Shown piece after piece: positions 48,779-58,015 of a DNA stretch of 64,000 nt. Location of the stretch: positions 1-64,000 of IMG/VR virus record IMGVR_UViG_3300042886_000261. The stretch is one strand, 5' to 3'. The notes below the pieces were generated by a model. It was not told where the DNA came from and ran no database searches. It saw nothing but the letters and a program-made list of their open reading frames with translations. Position 1 is the stretch's first letter; every line of letters starts with the position of its first letter. The position numbers were made by a program, and so were the translations under genes. This stretch comes from a virus.

Positions 48779-49958
48779 AGAAGATAGTTTAGCAAAAACC
48801 AGTAAAGACTTGATGTTAAAAGAGCCCTATTATGGGTTCTTTTTAATCATGTTAAATAAAGTATGGAATAATAAAATAGTTCCTACTGCTGGTGTAAGTA
48901 AAAATAATATTAATTATCAACTTACAATTAATGAAGATTTCTGGACAAGTTTATCTGAGGATCATAGATTAGGTTTACTTAAGCATGAGTTACTTCATAT
49001 AGCTTTTGGTCATCTTACTATGTATTTTAAGTTTAGTGATAAAAAACTGGCTAATATAGCTATGGATATGGAGATTAATCAGTATATTTCAGATGAATTA
49101 CTACCAGAAGGTGGTATTAATATTGATGATTATCCTGATTTAAATCTTGATAGAAAAGCAGGTTGTAGATATTATTATGATAAACTACAACAGGCTAAAG
49201 AAGATAAAGACAAAAATGGCACAAGTGGTGATGATAATTTTGATAAGTTAGCTGATCAAATGGATGCTGGAGATGAAATGGCCAGTGATCATCCTACTTG
49301 GGCTGATTTTGAAGATATGACTGAAGCTGAGCAAAAGCTAATTGAGAAACAATTAAATAAAATTCTTAATGATGCTAAGGAGATGACTGAAAAGAAAAGA
49401 GGTAATATCCCTGGAGAAATTGAGGGTTTACTTGAAATGGAAGAAATTAAGCCTGCTAAATTTGATTGGAGAGGATATATCAGAAGATTTACTGGTGTAT
49501 CATCTAAAGTGTATACTAAAAAGATAAGGAGAAAAGAGAATAAAAGATATTCTGAGAATCCTGGTCTTAAGATTAAAATGAAACAACACATGTTGTTGGC
49601 TATTGATACTTCAGGATCAGTATGTGATCAAGAGTTACATGAATTTATGAATGAAATATTACACATCTATAAACAAGGTGTTGATATTACCATAGTACAA
49701 TGTGATACTGCTATCAAAAGCATAGAACCTTATAAAGGTAAAAATGAAATTGAGATATATGGAAGAGGTGGGACAGAATTTGATCCCGTCCTTGAATATT
49801 ATAATGAGAATATAAGAAAATATACTAGCTTAGTGTATTTTACTGACGGTGAGTGTTATACTAATGTAAAGCCAAAAGCTCCTATATTGTGGGTGCTGTC
49901 TGAGCAATCTTATATGAACACGGAACTTCCCGGAAAAGTTATTAAGTTAGAAATTTAA
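48768..49958 (+). CDS. Metallopeptidase-like/VWA protein (DUF2201 type)
   Basis: 396 residues in two parts. Residues ~65-110: LLKHELLHIAFGHL, a HExxH-type zinc motif (HELLH at ~73-77), followed by ANIAMDMEINQYI, as in the DUF2201 N-terminal metallopeptidase-like domain. A charged linker (~145-230) follows, then a VWA-like domain from ~270: LLAIDTSGSVCDQE (DxSxS MIDAS), GRGGTEFDPV (Thr of MIDAS), YFTDGECYTN (late Asp). VWA proteins of this type work with MoxR ATPases, and one is encoded 13 bases downstream. Confidence 0.85.
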   Translation: MKSREDSLAKTSKDLMLKEPYYGFFLIMLNKVWNNKIVPTAGVSKNNINYQLTINEDFWTSLSEDHRLGLLKHELLHIAFGHLTMYFKFSDKKLANIAMDMEINQYISDELLPEGGINIDDYPDLNLDRKAGCRYYYDKLQQAKEDKDKNGTSGDDNFDKLADQMDAGDEMASDHPTWADFEDMTEAEQKLIEKQLNKILNDAKEMTEKKRGNIPGEIEGLLEMEEIKPAKFDWRGYIRRFTGVSSKVYTKKIRRKENKRYSENPGLKIKMKQHMLLAIDTSGSVCDQELHEFMNEILHIYKQGVDITIVQCDTAIKSIEPYKGKNEIEIYGRGGTEFDPVLEYYNENIRKYTSLVYFTDGECYTNVKPKAPILWVLSEQSYMNTELPGKVIKLEI

Positions 49959-49971
49959 AAAATTAAAAAAG

Positions 49972-51147
49972 ATGAGTCAAGTTCAATTAAATGTAGAAGA
50001 ATTAAAAGGGTTTTTAAAACACATAGTTGGTAATAATCAATACATCCAAGCTGAAGGTAAAGTACCTGTTGCAATAAATGTAGAAGGTGATGCAGGTCTT
50101 GGAAAGACTTCAGCTGTTAAGCAATTAGCAATTGAAATGGGTATGAATATTATTAAATTAAATCTTTCACAGATTGAAGAGTTAGGTGATTTAATTGGTT
50201 TTCCATTTAAAGAATTTGAGATGGTTAGAGAAGATGGTGCTACTAAATGGGTTCAAGAATCTTTAATGGAAACTTATATTAAGAATAGATATAAACCTAC
50301 TAATAGTAGTAGAATGTCACATGCTGCTCCAGAATGGATACAAGGGCAAGGTGAAGGTGGTTTCTTGATTTTAGATGATTATACTAGAGCTGATCATAGA
50401 TTTATGCAAGCAACTATGGAGCTTATTGATCAGCAAGAATATATTTCTTGGAAATTGCCAAAGAACTGGCACATAATATTAACTTCAAATCCAGACAATG
50501 GAGATTATAATGTAACTGCATTAGATGTAGCTCAAAAGACTAGATTTATCTCAGTTGAAATTAAATTTGATATTAATGTATGGGCTAAGTGGGCTGAGCA
50601 AGTAGGAATTGATGGTAGATGTATCAATTTTATGTTGATGAATCCAGAAGTAGTAACTCAAAAAGTTAATCCAAGAGCTATTACTACTTTCTTTAATGCT
50701 ATTAGTTCTATTGAGAAGTTTGAAGAACAGTTACCGTTAATTCAAATGATTGGAGAAGGTTCAGTAGGACCTGAATTCTCTAGTATGTTCACTATGTTTA
50801 TTAATAACAAGATGGATAAAATTATATCTCCAGCTGATATTATGACTAATGTAAATGAAGCATATGTAGTTGGAGCATTAAATGGAGCAATAGGTACTGG
50901 AGATGAATTTAGAGCTGATATCAGTAGTATTATTACTACAAGACTTATAAATTATTCATTGACACATGCAGCTAATCATTCTATAAGTGATGCTATGATA
51001 AACAGATTAGTAAAACTTACTACAGACTGTGACGCATTCACTAATGATCTTAAATACTATTTAGTGAAAGAGTTACTAGCAGGCAATAAACCAAAATTTT
51101 CCAAGCTCATGATGAATCCACAAGTAGTGAAGATGGCTGTCAAATAG
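49972..51147 (+). CDS. MoxR-family AAA+ ATPase
   Basis: 391 residues. Walker A EGDAGLGKTSA (~38-48), Walker B GGFLILDDYTRAD near 128-140, sensor-1-like HIILTSNPDNGDY near 165, and an arginine-rich motif (KTRFISVEI) after it. The layout is that of MoxR AAA+ proteins, which act as chaperone-like remodelers of metal-dependent or VWA partners. The upstream VWA protein is the obvious partner; the target is unknown. Confidence 0.85.
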   Translation: MSQVQLNVEELKGFLKHIVGNNQYIQAEGKVPVAINVEGDAGLGKTSAVKQLAIEMGMNIIKLNLSQIEELGDLIGFPFKEFEMVREDGATKWVQESLMETYIKNRYKPTNSSRMSHAAPEWIQGQGEGGFLILDDYTRADHRFMQATMELIDQQEYISWKLPKNWHIILTSNPDNGDYNVTALDVAQKTRFISVEIKFDINVWAKWAEQVGIDGRCINFMLMNPEVVTQKVNPRAITTFFNAISSIEKFEEQLPLIQMIGEGSVGPEFSSMFTMFINNKMDKIISPADIMTNVNEAYVVGALNGAIGTGDEFRADISSIITTRLINYSLTHAANHSISDAMINRLVKLTTDCDAFTNDLKYYLVKELLAGNKPKFSKLMMNPQVVKMAVK

Positions 51148-51204
51148 TAAAAGCATAAAACTGTTTCCCATAAAAAGGAGCATAAACACAATTAAAACAA
51201 ATAT

Positions 51205-51230
51205 AAAGCGGTGTAAAAGCCGCTTTTTTT
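51205..51230 (+). terminator. Intrinsic terminator, TGTAAAAG loop
   Basis: AAAGCGG (51205-51211) / CCGCTTT (51220-51226), loop TGTAAAAG, then TTTT. The loop differs by one base from TGTAACAG at 30.65 and 31.2 kb. Confidence 0.75.
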
Positions 51231-51243
51231 AAAATTAAATTAT

Positions 51244-52497
51244 ATGAAAGAGACATTATTTATAGAGATGGAGATTGCAAATGGTGATTGGTATGATAAT
51301 CATGATATAAACTCTTTATCTTTTAGGTTTGATATAGATACTAAAATATGTGATTTTGATAATGTGAATGATAATAAAATATTTAACACAGTATCAACAG
51401 GTTATATACCTACATTAAATGATAAATTATATTTTGCAAAAGGAGTTAATATTCCAAGAGTAAAACTTAAAAATCTTGCAAAAGATTACAAAATTAAATC
51501 TACTACTAATTTAACAGATGCATCAGCAATTTTTGTTTCAGAAAATAGTAATTCAAAATACACAACTTGTCAATGGACATATACTGTTGATACTGTTGAG
51601 TTTAAACAATATTTTGAAAATTATTTAGCTTTAAACTTAGGTGATGATTATTATAATCAAAAAGTAATAGATGCATTAGAATTTTATACTGAAGAATCAA
51701 TTGGAGTTTCATATAATACAAGAGGTTTTCTTGAAAGTTCACATATTCCATTTAGATTAACATCTGGTACTAGTTATTCTTCTAAAAGATATAATAAAAT
51801 ACAAGATGAATATCTTAGTGCTTATAATGAAATAAATAATTCAACTCTACCAGTATATGATGAATCAGAATTACTAAAACACCTTAATGGAAATGAGGCA
51901 TTAGGTATTGATTCTGATATGTATGATAGCTTGTGTGAAATGTTTAATAGTTCTGATACTGATAATCACACAATGGCTATGGAAATCATGGCTAATTCAA
52001 ATTTTGAAGACAGTGTGTTATATCTTAGTTTACTATTTTATTCATACTCTGGTCAAATGCAGCAATGTAGAAGTAAAGGACATGTAAATTTTAAATCATT
52101 ATTATCTCTAATGACATTACCAAGTTCATATTTTAGAATGAATATTGATGATGTTATGGATAAACTGAAAAAGCATAAACAATTAACTAAAGAAAATGTT
52201 GACATAGTGCTAAAGCTCCACGGGGATGATATAACTGATGGAGGTAATTCTTTATATTTTAGAGTAAAAACTATTACTTTATGTACTGAATATCTTGAAG
52301 TTATGGATTTTAATTATACTTTTGTAGTGCAAGAAGATTTTGTTGCATCATCCCCAGAAATTGAATTACCTGATTTAGAAGAAGAAGCAGTTGTTGCATC
52401 TATTGCAACAGAACCTGAAAAGATAGATAAAGTCTTAATTGACTTTGATAATGTGAATCTAGAATTAAAAACAAACACTGATGGCTATTTCTTATAA
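51244..52497 (+). CDS. Hypothetical protein (417 aa), shares domain with 48371
   Basis: MKETLFIEMEIANGDWYDNH. The N-terminal 190 residues are beta-rich; the middle (CEMFNSSDTDNHTMAMEIMA, near residue 240) matches the 48371 protein; the end is acidic. It opens a unit after the terminator closing the MoxR operon. It could be a partner or substrate of that module, but that is inference. The stop overlaps the next start. Confidence 0.65.
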   Translation: MKETLFIEMEIANGDWYDNHDINSLSFRFDIDTKICDFDNVNDNKIFNTVSTGYIPTLNDKLYFAKGVNIPRVKLKNLAKDYKIKSTTNLTDASAIFVSENSNSKYTTCQWTYTVDTVEFKQYFENYLALNLGDDYYNQKVIDALEFYTEESIGVSYNTRGFLESSHIPFRLTSGTSYSSKRYNKIQDEYLSAYNEINNSTLPVYDESELLKHLNGNEALGIDSDMYDSLCEMFNSSDTDNHTMAMEIMANSNFEDSVLYLSLLFYSYSGQMQQCRSKGHVNFKSLLSLMTLPSSYFRMNIDDVMDKLKKHKQLTKENVDIVLKLHGDDITDGGNSLYFRVKTITLCTEYLEVMDFNYTFVVQEDFVASSPEIELPDLEEEAVVASIATEPEKIDKVLIDFDNVNLELKTNTDGYFL

Positions 52498-53488
52498 TGA
52501 AGAATTAAATCAATTTTATAATAGTGACTTTTATTTTAGTTACTCAAGTATTAATAAGCTGCTGTATTCACCGGCAGCTTTTTATAGACACTATATCTTA
52601 AATCAAAGAGAAGATATGGTTGATGCTCATTTAGTAGCAGGGAAAGTAGTACATTGTTTACTACTTGAACCAAAGAATTTTGATAAAGAATTCATAGTAA
52701 TACCTGGTAATCTTCCAAAAGATAACAACAGGTTATTAGTAGATGAAGTCTTTAAGGTTTATCAATCACAACCTGATACTGATTTAACATTAACTGATTT
52801 CTCTGATTCAATAATTGATGTACTTGCAGGTATTAACTTGTATCAGTCATTAAAAAATGATGAAGGTAGAATTGCAAAAATGACAACTGAACAGAATATG
52901 CAGTACTTTGAATTTTTAAAAGTAAAGCAAGGTAAAACTATTGTGGATCAAACCACACTAGACACAGCAAAAGAATCTGTAGAGTTATTAAGAAAGCATC
53001 CAATTGTGAGTGAGTTGATGCAACTTAATGGTGATATAGATGAGAATGTTAAGATCTTTAATGAAGAAGGTGTACAGATAAAATCAAGTAAGTATAAATT
53101 TGGTTTTAAAGGTATCTTAGATAATGTAGTCATGGACTATAATACTAAGACTTTATTTATTAATGACTTAAAAACAACTGGTAAACCTATTCAGGATTTT
53201 CCAGACTCAGTGCAATATTATAAATATTGGATACAGGCCGTCATGTATAAACAGTTGAGTTTGGGTAAATATCTTAAAGGTTTACCTGATATGGCTGAAT
53301 GGAAAATTGTTATTACTTTTATTGTGATTGATAAAGCTAATTTAATTTATCCTTTTCAAGTATCAACAGAAACATTAAAGGTGTGGGAAGAAAATTTTAA
53401 AGAGATATTGACAGTTGTAGACTATCATTATACTAATAAGGATTTTACTCTTCCATATCAATTAGCAACCGGTAATGTAAAACTATAA
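52481..53488 (+). CDS. RecE/PDDEXK-type exonuclease
   Basis: 335 residues. Motifs in order: YSSINKLLYSPAAFYRHYIL, AGKVVHCLLLEPKNFDKEFI (G-x-x-x-H), KFGFKGILDNVVM (Asp), LFINDLKTTGKP (D-x-K) and YKYWIQAVMYKQL (Q-x-x-x-Y). This matches the exodeoxyribonuclease VIII/PDDEXK_1 family, 5'-3' exonucleases that supply single strands to recombinases such as Sak4. It starts at ATG overlapping the upstream gene. Confidence 0.85.
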   Translation: MAISYNEELNQFYNSDFYFSYSSINKLLYSPAAFYRHYILNQREDMVDAHLVAGKVVHCLLLEPKNFDKEFIVIPGNLPKDNNRLLVDEVFKVYQSQPDTDLTLTDFSDSIIDVLAGINLYQSLKNDEGRIAKMTTEQNMQYFEFLKVKQGKTIVDQTTLDTAKESVELLRKHPIVSELMQLNGDIDENVKIFNEEGVQIKSSKYKFGFKGILDNVVMDYNTKTLFINDLKTTGKPIQDFPDSVQYYKYWIQAVMYKQLSLGKYLKGLPDMAEWKIVITFIVIDKANLIYPFQVSTETLKVWEENFKEILTVVDYHYTNKDFTLPYQLATGNVKL

Positions 53489-53493
53489 CAATT

Positions 53494-54063
53494 ATGAGTA
53501 TTAGTGCGCTTTATAAAAATTACTTTCAAAAATCCAAGATATTTGTATATCCACTCTTGGGCATTAAAAAAGGTTCAAGTGTTACTCCAGTTCAAACATA
53601 TTTTGGCTGGAATGATTATGTAAAACCTGAGGATATGAAATTAGTAGCAATTTTTCATGAAAGAAAAGATCAAGATTATCTGAATTTTGAGAAAAATGTA
53701 CTATTAAAACACAATAGACTAAGTGATTATATTAAACTGAATGATACTGAGGTATTATATACATTTGATTTTTCTGACATGAAAGATGATTGGATGCATT
53801 TAATCAATGGTAAATACAGTAAGATGAATCCTACAGTTAAGCGCAAAATAAGAGACCATTTTGATAAGAATGGCAGCAATTTCATGTATATGGATAGTTT
53901 TTTATTTCCTGAAAAGTATTTTAATATTTATTCTGAGTTACTTGGTATATCAGAAGAGACATTAAGAGATGTAGGAGAATTATGTACTATACCAGACATG
54001 GAAAAAGAAATATTAATAGTAAATGTAGAAGAATTACAAAAGTTAAATAAAGATTTAAAATAA
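53494..54063 (+). CDS. Conserved phage hypothetical (189 aa)
   Basis: MSISALYKNYFQKSKIFVYP, LLGIKKGSSVTPVQTYFGWN; then CxxxE-like FEKNVLLKHNRLSDYIKLND. I have the impression that similar proteins occur in phages and mobile elements (KSxxFLYPLLGIKKG...PxxTYxxW), but no function is known to me. Co-transcribed with the exonuclease. Confidence 0.7.
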   Translation: MSISALYKNYFQKSKIFVYPLLGIKKGSSVTPVQTYFGWNDYVKPEDMKLVAIFHERKDQDYLNFEKNVLLKHNRLSDYIKLNDTEVLYTFDFSDMKDDWMHLINGKYSKMNPTVKRKIRDHFDKNGSNFMYMDSFLFPEKYFNIYSELLGISEETLRDVGELCTIPDMEKEILIVNVEELQKLNKDLK

Positions 54064-54068
54064 AAATT

Positions 54069-54455
54069 ATGACAGGAGAAAACACAATGACATTAATTAG
54101 TTCAGAATGGAATGGTCACAGTACATTTAGAATGATACCAGTATCTAATGATTCACCTTATGTAGAATGTATTTATGATTTGACATCAGGGTTATTTGTT
54201 ATTATAGGTAAAGTAACTAAAACTACATTACACATGTTACCAAAACTAGATGAAAATGGAGACCCTACTGCTACTAAAGCATTGAGACCTAATGGTAGAA
54301 ATGTAAAAGAAGAAAGAGTGTCAAGTGAAACATTTCAAGAGTACTACTTAGATAACAAGTTAGATATTAAAAATCTTATTAACTTTATAGGTATTAATTC
54401 TAAAGAGTTTGACTTTCAGACTACACTTGATAAAGCAGTACAACCTGCAAAATAA
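54069..54455 (+). CDS. Hypothetical protein (128 aa)
   Basis: MTGENTMTLISSEWNGHSTF; a beta-rich small protein, NDSPYVECIYDLTSGLFVII. Ends in a terminator. No family recognised; conserved crAss-like context only. Confidence 0.65.
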   Translation: MTGENTMTLISSEWNGHSTFRMIPVSNDSPYVECIYDLTSGLFVIIGKVTKTTLHMLPKLDENGDPTATKALRPNGRNVKEERVSSETFQEYYLDNKLDIKNLINFIGINSKEFDFQTTLDKAVQPAK

Positions 54456-54465
54456 TTAAATAATT

Positions 54466-54499
54466 CACAGAGTGTCATTACTGATGCTCTGTGTTTTTA
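54466..54499 (+). terminator. Intrinsic terminator
   Basis: CACAGAG (54466-54472) / CTCTGTG (54487-54493), 14-base loop, then TTTTT. Confidence 0.65.
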
Positions 54500-54535
54500 A
54501 CTAAATAGGGGAAACAGCTTAACTGAATAATAAAT

Positions 54536-56536
54536 ATGGGAGAGATTACAAAAACACATTGGGTCATGGACCTAGAAACTCTTAGCAATTGCTTTATAGC
54601 TTGTTTTGAAAGTGTTAAATCAGATGAAAGATATGTATTTGTAATGCATGATTTACAGAATGACTGGGATGAGTTTATTGCATTTTTAGAAAGAAATATA
54701 TTATATGATGAATGGCATGTATCTTATAATGGATTAGGATTTGATGGTCAGATAACTGAATATATAATTCAGAATGCTGAAAGTTTATCTTATATGTCAG
54801 GTAGTGAGATTGCAGAATGGGTTTACAGTAAAGCACAACATGTAATCAATAAGCAAAGTAATGGAGAATTTCTAGATTTTTATGAAAAGACTATGAGTGT
54901 TAAGCAAGTAGATGTCTTTAAGTTAAATCATTGGGATAATCCTGCTAAAAGAAGCTCACTAAAGTGGATTCAGTATAGTATGGATTGGGAAAGCATACAG
55001 GATATGCCTATACACCATACTACCAAAGTGACCACATTTGATCAGATTGATGAGATAATTGGTTATTGTTGGAATGATGTAAAGTCAACTAAGCGTATAA
55101 TGATGCTTAGTAAAAGTCAAATTGCTTTAAGGAAAACATTAACTGAGGAGTATAATATTCCTTTATTCAGTGCATCTGAGCCAAGAATTAGTAAAGAGTT
55201 ATTTTTACATTTCTTGAGTGAGAGTACTGGTATTAAAAAGTATGACTTAAGACAATTAAGAACTAAAAGAGAAAGTATTACAGTAAAAGATATAATACTT
55301 GATTATACTGAATTTAAAACTGCAACATTTCAAAAACTATTAACAAGATTTAATGAAATAATTGTATATCCAGAAAACACAAAAGGAGGATTTAAATATA
55401 GTCTGAACTATAAAGGTGTTAAAACTGATTTTGGTTTAGGTGGTATTCATGGTGCAAGGAAGAGTGGTATATATGAGTCTAGTAAGGATGTTATTATTAT
55501 GTCAAGTGATGTAGTATCATATTATCCCAACTTAGCAATCAGAAATGGTTGGTCTCCAGCACATTTACCAAAAGCAGAATTTTGTGAGTTATATGAATGG
55601 TTCTTTAATGAAAGAAAAAAGATAAGTAAAAAAGATGTAAGGAATTATGTATATAAGATTATTCTTAATTCAACTTATGGATTAAGTAATGATGCTAATA
55701 GTTTTCTGTATGACCCAGAGTTTACTATGCAAATTACAATTAATGGCCAGTTAAGTTTATGCATGCTATATGAGATGATATGTGAGGAGATTCCTGATGC
55801 ATATCCTTTGATGCAAAATACTGATGGTCTAGAAACTATTATACCTAGAGAATATCAAGATAAGTATCTAGAGATTTGCAATAGATGGGAAAAGATAACT
55901 AATCTTCAATTAGAACATGATACTTATAGTAAAATGATTCTTGGAGATGTAAATAACTACATAGCAATACATGATTATAAACTTGTTGATAAAGATAGAT
56001 ATAATGAAATGAAGCAAGAGAATCCGCATTATCTTTTTAAAGAAGGAAATGGTACGTTCTATTATGCTGCAACTAAGTGTAAAGGTAGATTTGAGTTTAA
56101 TAATCTGGCCTTACATAAGAATAAAAGTTTTTTAATTATACCAAGAGCAATATATTATCATTTTGTACACGGTATTAAACCTGAAGCTTTTCTACTTACT
56201 CAGACTAATGTGTATGATTATTGTGGAGGAGTTAAGATAAAAGGTGACTGGGAATTTATTGAAGAAAAAATAGAAATGTCTGAATATTCAGCTACAAAAC
56301 TACAGCAGACTATTAGATATTATATATCTGAGAAAGGGTCTAAAATTATTAAGACAAATAAAACTGATGGTAGAAAGATACAAGTTGAAAGTGGTAAGTG
56401 GATGCAAACTGTATTCATTAACTATGTAGAGAAACCTTTTGATGAATATTTAATTAATAAGCAATTCTATTTACAGAAAATCAATAAAGAAATTAACCAG
56501 TTAGCACCAAATAGTAATCAATTAAAATTATTTTAA
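54536..56536 (+). CDS. Family B DNA polymerase
   Basis: 666 residues. The 3'-5' exonuclease domain comes first: DLETL (Asp12, Glu14), SYNGLGFDG near 63, and YCWNDVKST near 183. The polymerase motifs follow: SSDVVSYYPNLAIRNG (motif A, DxxSLYP-like), VYKIILNSTYGLSNDANSFL (motif B, KxxxNSxYG) and LMQNTDGLE (motif C, DTD replaced by NTDG). The C-terminus carries thumb-type sequence. It is the replicative polymerase of this phage. The single Asp in motif C follows the variant seen in related phage PolB. Confidence 0.93.
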   Translation: MGEITKTHWVMDLETLSNCFIACFESVKSDERYVFVMHDLQNDWDEFIAFLERNILYDEWHVSYNGLGFDGQITEYIIQNAESLSYMSGSEIAEWVYSKAQHVINKQSNGEFLDFYEKTMSVKQVDVFKLNHWDNPAKRSSLKWIQYSMDWESIQDMPIHHTTKVTTFDQIDEIIGYCWNDVKSTKRIMMLSKSQIALRKTLTEEYNIPLFSASEPRISKELFLHFLSESTGIKKYDLRQLRTKRESITVKDIILDYTEFKTATFQKLLTRFNEIIVYPENTKGGFKYSLNYKGVKTDFGLGGIHGARKSGIYESSKDVIIMSSDVVSYYPNLAIRNGWSPAHLPKAEFCELYEWFFNERKKISKKDVRNYVYKIILNSTYGLSNDANSFLYDPEFTMQITINGQLSLCMLYEMICEEIPDAYPLMQNTDGLETIIPREYQDKYLEICNRWEKITNLQLEHDTYSKMILGDVNNYIAIHDYKLVDKDRYNEMKQENPHYLFKEGNGTFYYAATKCKGRFEFNNLALHKNKSFLIIPRAIYYHFVHGIKPEAFLLTQTNVYDYCGGVKIKGDWEFIEEKIEMSEYSATKLQQTIRYYISEKGSKIIKTNKTDGRKIQVESGKWMQTVFINYVEKPFDEYLINKQFYLQKINKEINQLAPNSNQLKLF

Positions 56537-56537
56537 A

Positions 56538-57728
56538 ATGGCAATAAGAACTAAAGACTGCACAAAAGAATATTTAACTAGTGTAGCATTACCAAATCAT
56601 GCAGAGTCATATACTGTTATCTCACATGAATTTATTATTAATCATACCATGGAGCAATTAACTCTCCATGGTTTTACTGTAGAGAAAGAGACATACAGAT
56701 CTAATTCTGATGGCTCTATTGCTCAAGGCATATATTATATTAACTATGATAAAGATCCTGAGATAGGATTAATGTTTGCATGGTCTAATAGTTATAATAA
56801 ACTAATGAGATTTAAGTGTGCAATGGGAGGTTATGTATTTATATGTATGAATGGTATAGTATCCGGAGATATGGGTTCATATGGAAGAAAACATCTTGGA
56901 ACTGCAGACACTGAAACTGTCAAAGCAATCATTGAGCAAATTAGTAATGCAGATATATACTTTGACAGAATTGTAGCTGATAAAGATACAATGAAGAAAA
57001 TTACTATTACTGAAAGAAAACAAGCTGAATTATTGGGTATATTATACGCAGAGTATGAACTTCTTACTAATGAGCAGATAAGTATTGTAAAACAACAAAT
57101 GGATAAACCAAGTTATGACTACAACTGTGAGATAAATTCATTGTGGGCATTCTATAATCATGTTACTTATGCATTGAAAAAATCACATCCTAGAGACTGG
57201 ATGGATGACCAGAGAAAATTTCACTGGTTTGTTGCATTTGAATTTGATTTAGCTAACTTTATTGAAGGTGCTGAATTAGTTCCTGTAGATCAATTAGAGT
57301 TAAACTATGGGCAACCTGAGAATCAGTTAAATATTCTTACTGAAATAGAAAAAGCTGAAGAAGAAGCTGAGTTATTACAAGTTGTTGAAGAAAGAGAAAA
57401 AGCTGAAAGAGATGTTGTATGGTATGAGGATCCAGCAGGTAATACTTTTGAAGCACCTATAGTAGAAACTCAAGTAGAAAGACTATCTTTAGATGATATT
57501 ATTATCAGGATACCAAATGCTGAGAAAAAAGCACTTGAAGCAACACTTGAAGTAGAAGAGGTTAAACCTGCTGAAGCTAAAGAACTTATACAGTTACAAG
57601 AAAAGTTAGATAAAAGAGAAATTGAAGTTATAGCAAAAAATATATTAGATGATGATGATTTTAATTTTGATCTTGATTTTGATGATGCTAATAAAGATGA
57701 CACATTAGGAGGAGAATTCTTCTTATAA
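56538..57728 (+). CDS. DUF932-like protein
   Basis: 396 residues: MAIRTKDCTKEYLTSVALPN; GLMFAWSNSYNKLMRFKCAM; GGYVFICMNGIVSGDMGSYG. The pattern (SYxKxxxFxxAxGxxVFVCxNGxxxGD) matches the phage/plasmid-like DUF932/DUF945 family. The C-terminal third is a low-complexity Glu/Lys coiled coil, ending in an acidic tip (NFDLDFDDANKDD). It starts one base after polB and may serve as an accessory replication protein. Confidence 0.75.
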   Translation: MAIRTKDCTKEYLTSVALPNHAESYTVISHEFIINHTMEQLTLHGFTVEKETYRSNSDGSIAQGIYYINYDKDPEIGLMFAWSNSYNKLMRFKCAMGGYVFICMNGIVSGDMGSYGRKHLGTADTETVKAIIEQISNADIYFDRIVADKDTMKKITITERKQAELLGILYAEYELLTNEQISIVKQQMDKPSYDYNCEINSLWAFYNHVTYALKKSHPRDWMDDQRKFHWFVAFEFDLANFIEGAELVPVDQLELNYGQPENQLNILTEIEKAEEEAELLQVVEEREKAERDVVWYEDPAGNTFEAPIVETQVERLSLDDIIIRIPNAEKKALEATLEVEEVKPAEAKELIQLQEKLDKREIEVIAKNILDDDDFNFDLDFDDANKDDTLGGEFFL

Positions 57729-57772
57729 AGACACTTGCTCCAAGGGAGTATAGTTAAACAAATATATCAATT

Positions 57773-57800
57773 AAGGGATGCAGAAATGTGTCCCTTTTTT
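57773..57800 (+). terminator. Intrinsic terminator
   Basis: AAGGGA (57773-57778) / TCCCTT (57791-57796), then TTTT. First of two terminators ending the plus-strand block. Confidence 0.65.
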
Positions 57801-57838
57801 AAACTTGATATATTTAAATTAAAAAGATTTAAACTTAT

Positions 57839-57873
57839 AGGAGAGGGCCACAACGGCTCTCTCCTTTTTTTTC
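57839..57873. terminator. Strong terminator at the strand switch
   Basis: 10-bp stem GGAGAGGGCC (57840-57849) / GGCTCTCTCC (57855-57864, with one G-U), loop ACAAC, then TTTTTTTT on the plus strand. Ends the plus-strand block; it abuts the stop of the convergent gene at 57874. Confidence 0.8.
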
Positions 57874-58008
57874 CTACTTGCCTTGACCTCTATATCCTTT
57901 TTTATAGAGCTTTGATTTCTTAAGCTTAGATGTACCATTCTTAGAGTGTACACCTGGTCTTGATACTTTTGCTGAAGTACCTGCACTTCCTGTTGCTTTA
58001 TTAGCCAT
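57874..58008 (-). CDS. Small basic protein (44 aa), crAss-like type
   Basis: MANKATGSAGTSAKVSRPGV, then HSKNGTSKLKKSKLYKKGYR and a final GQGK. The ending KxYRGQGK/R with VSRxGVHSK is, from memory, found in small proteins of many crAss-like phages. Very basic, so DNA-binding or virion-internal is plausible. It is the last gene of the minus-strand unit from the right edge. Confidence 0.7.
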   Translation of the reverse strand: MANKATGSAGTSAKVSRPGVHSKNGTSKLKKSKLYKKGYRGQGK

Positions 58009-58015
58009 TGTTAAT

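Noticed and set aside
57735-57923. A 62-residue plus-strand frame after the DUF932-like gene
   Set aside because: It contains both terminators and runs into the convergent gene, so it is a chance frame.
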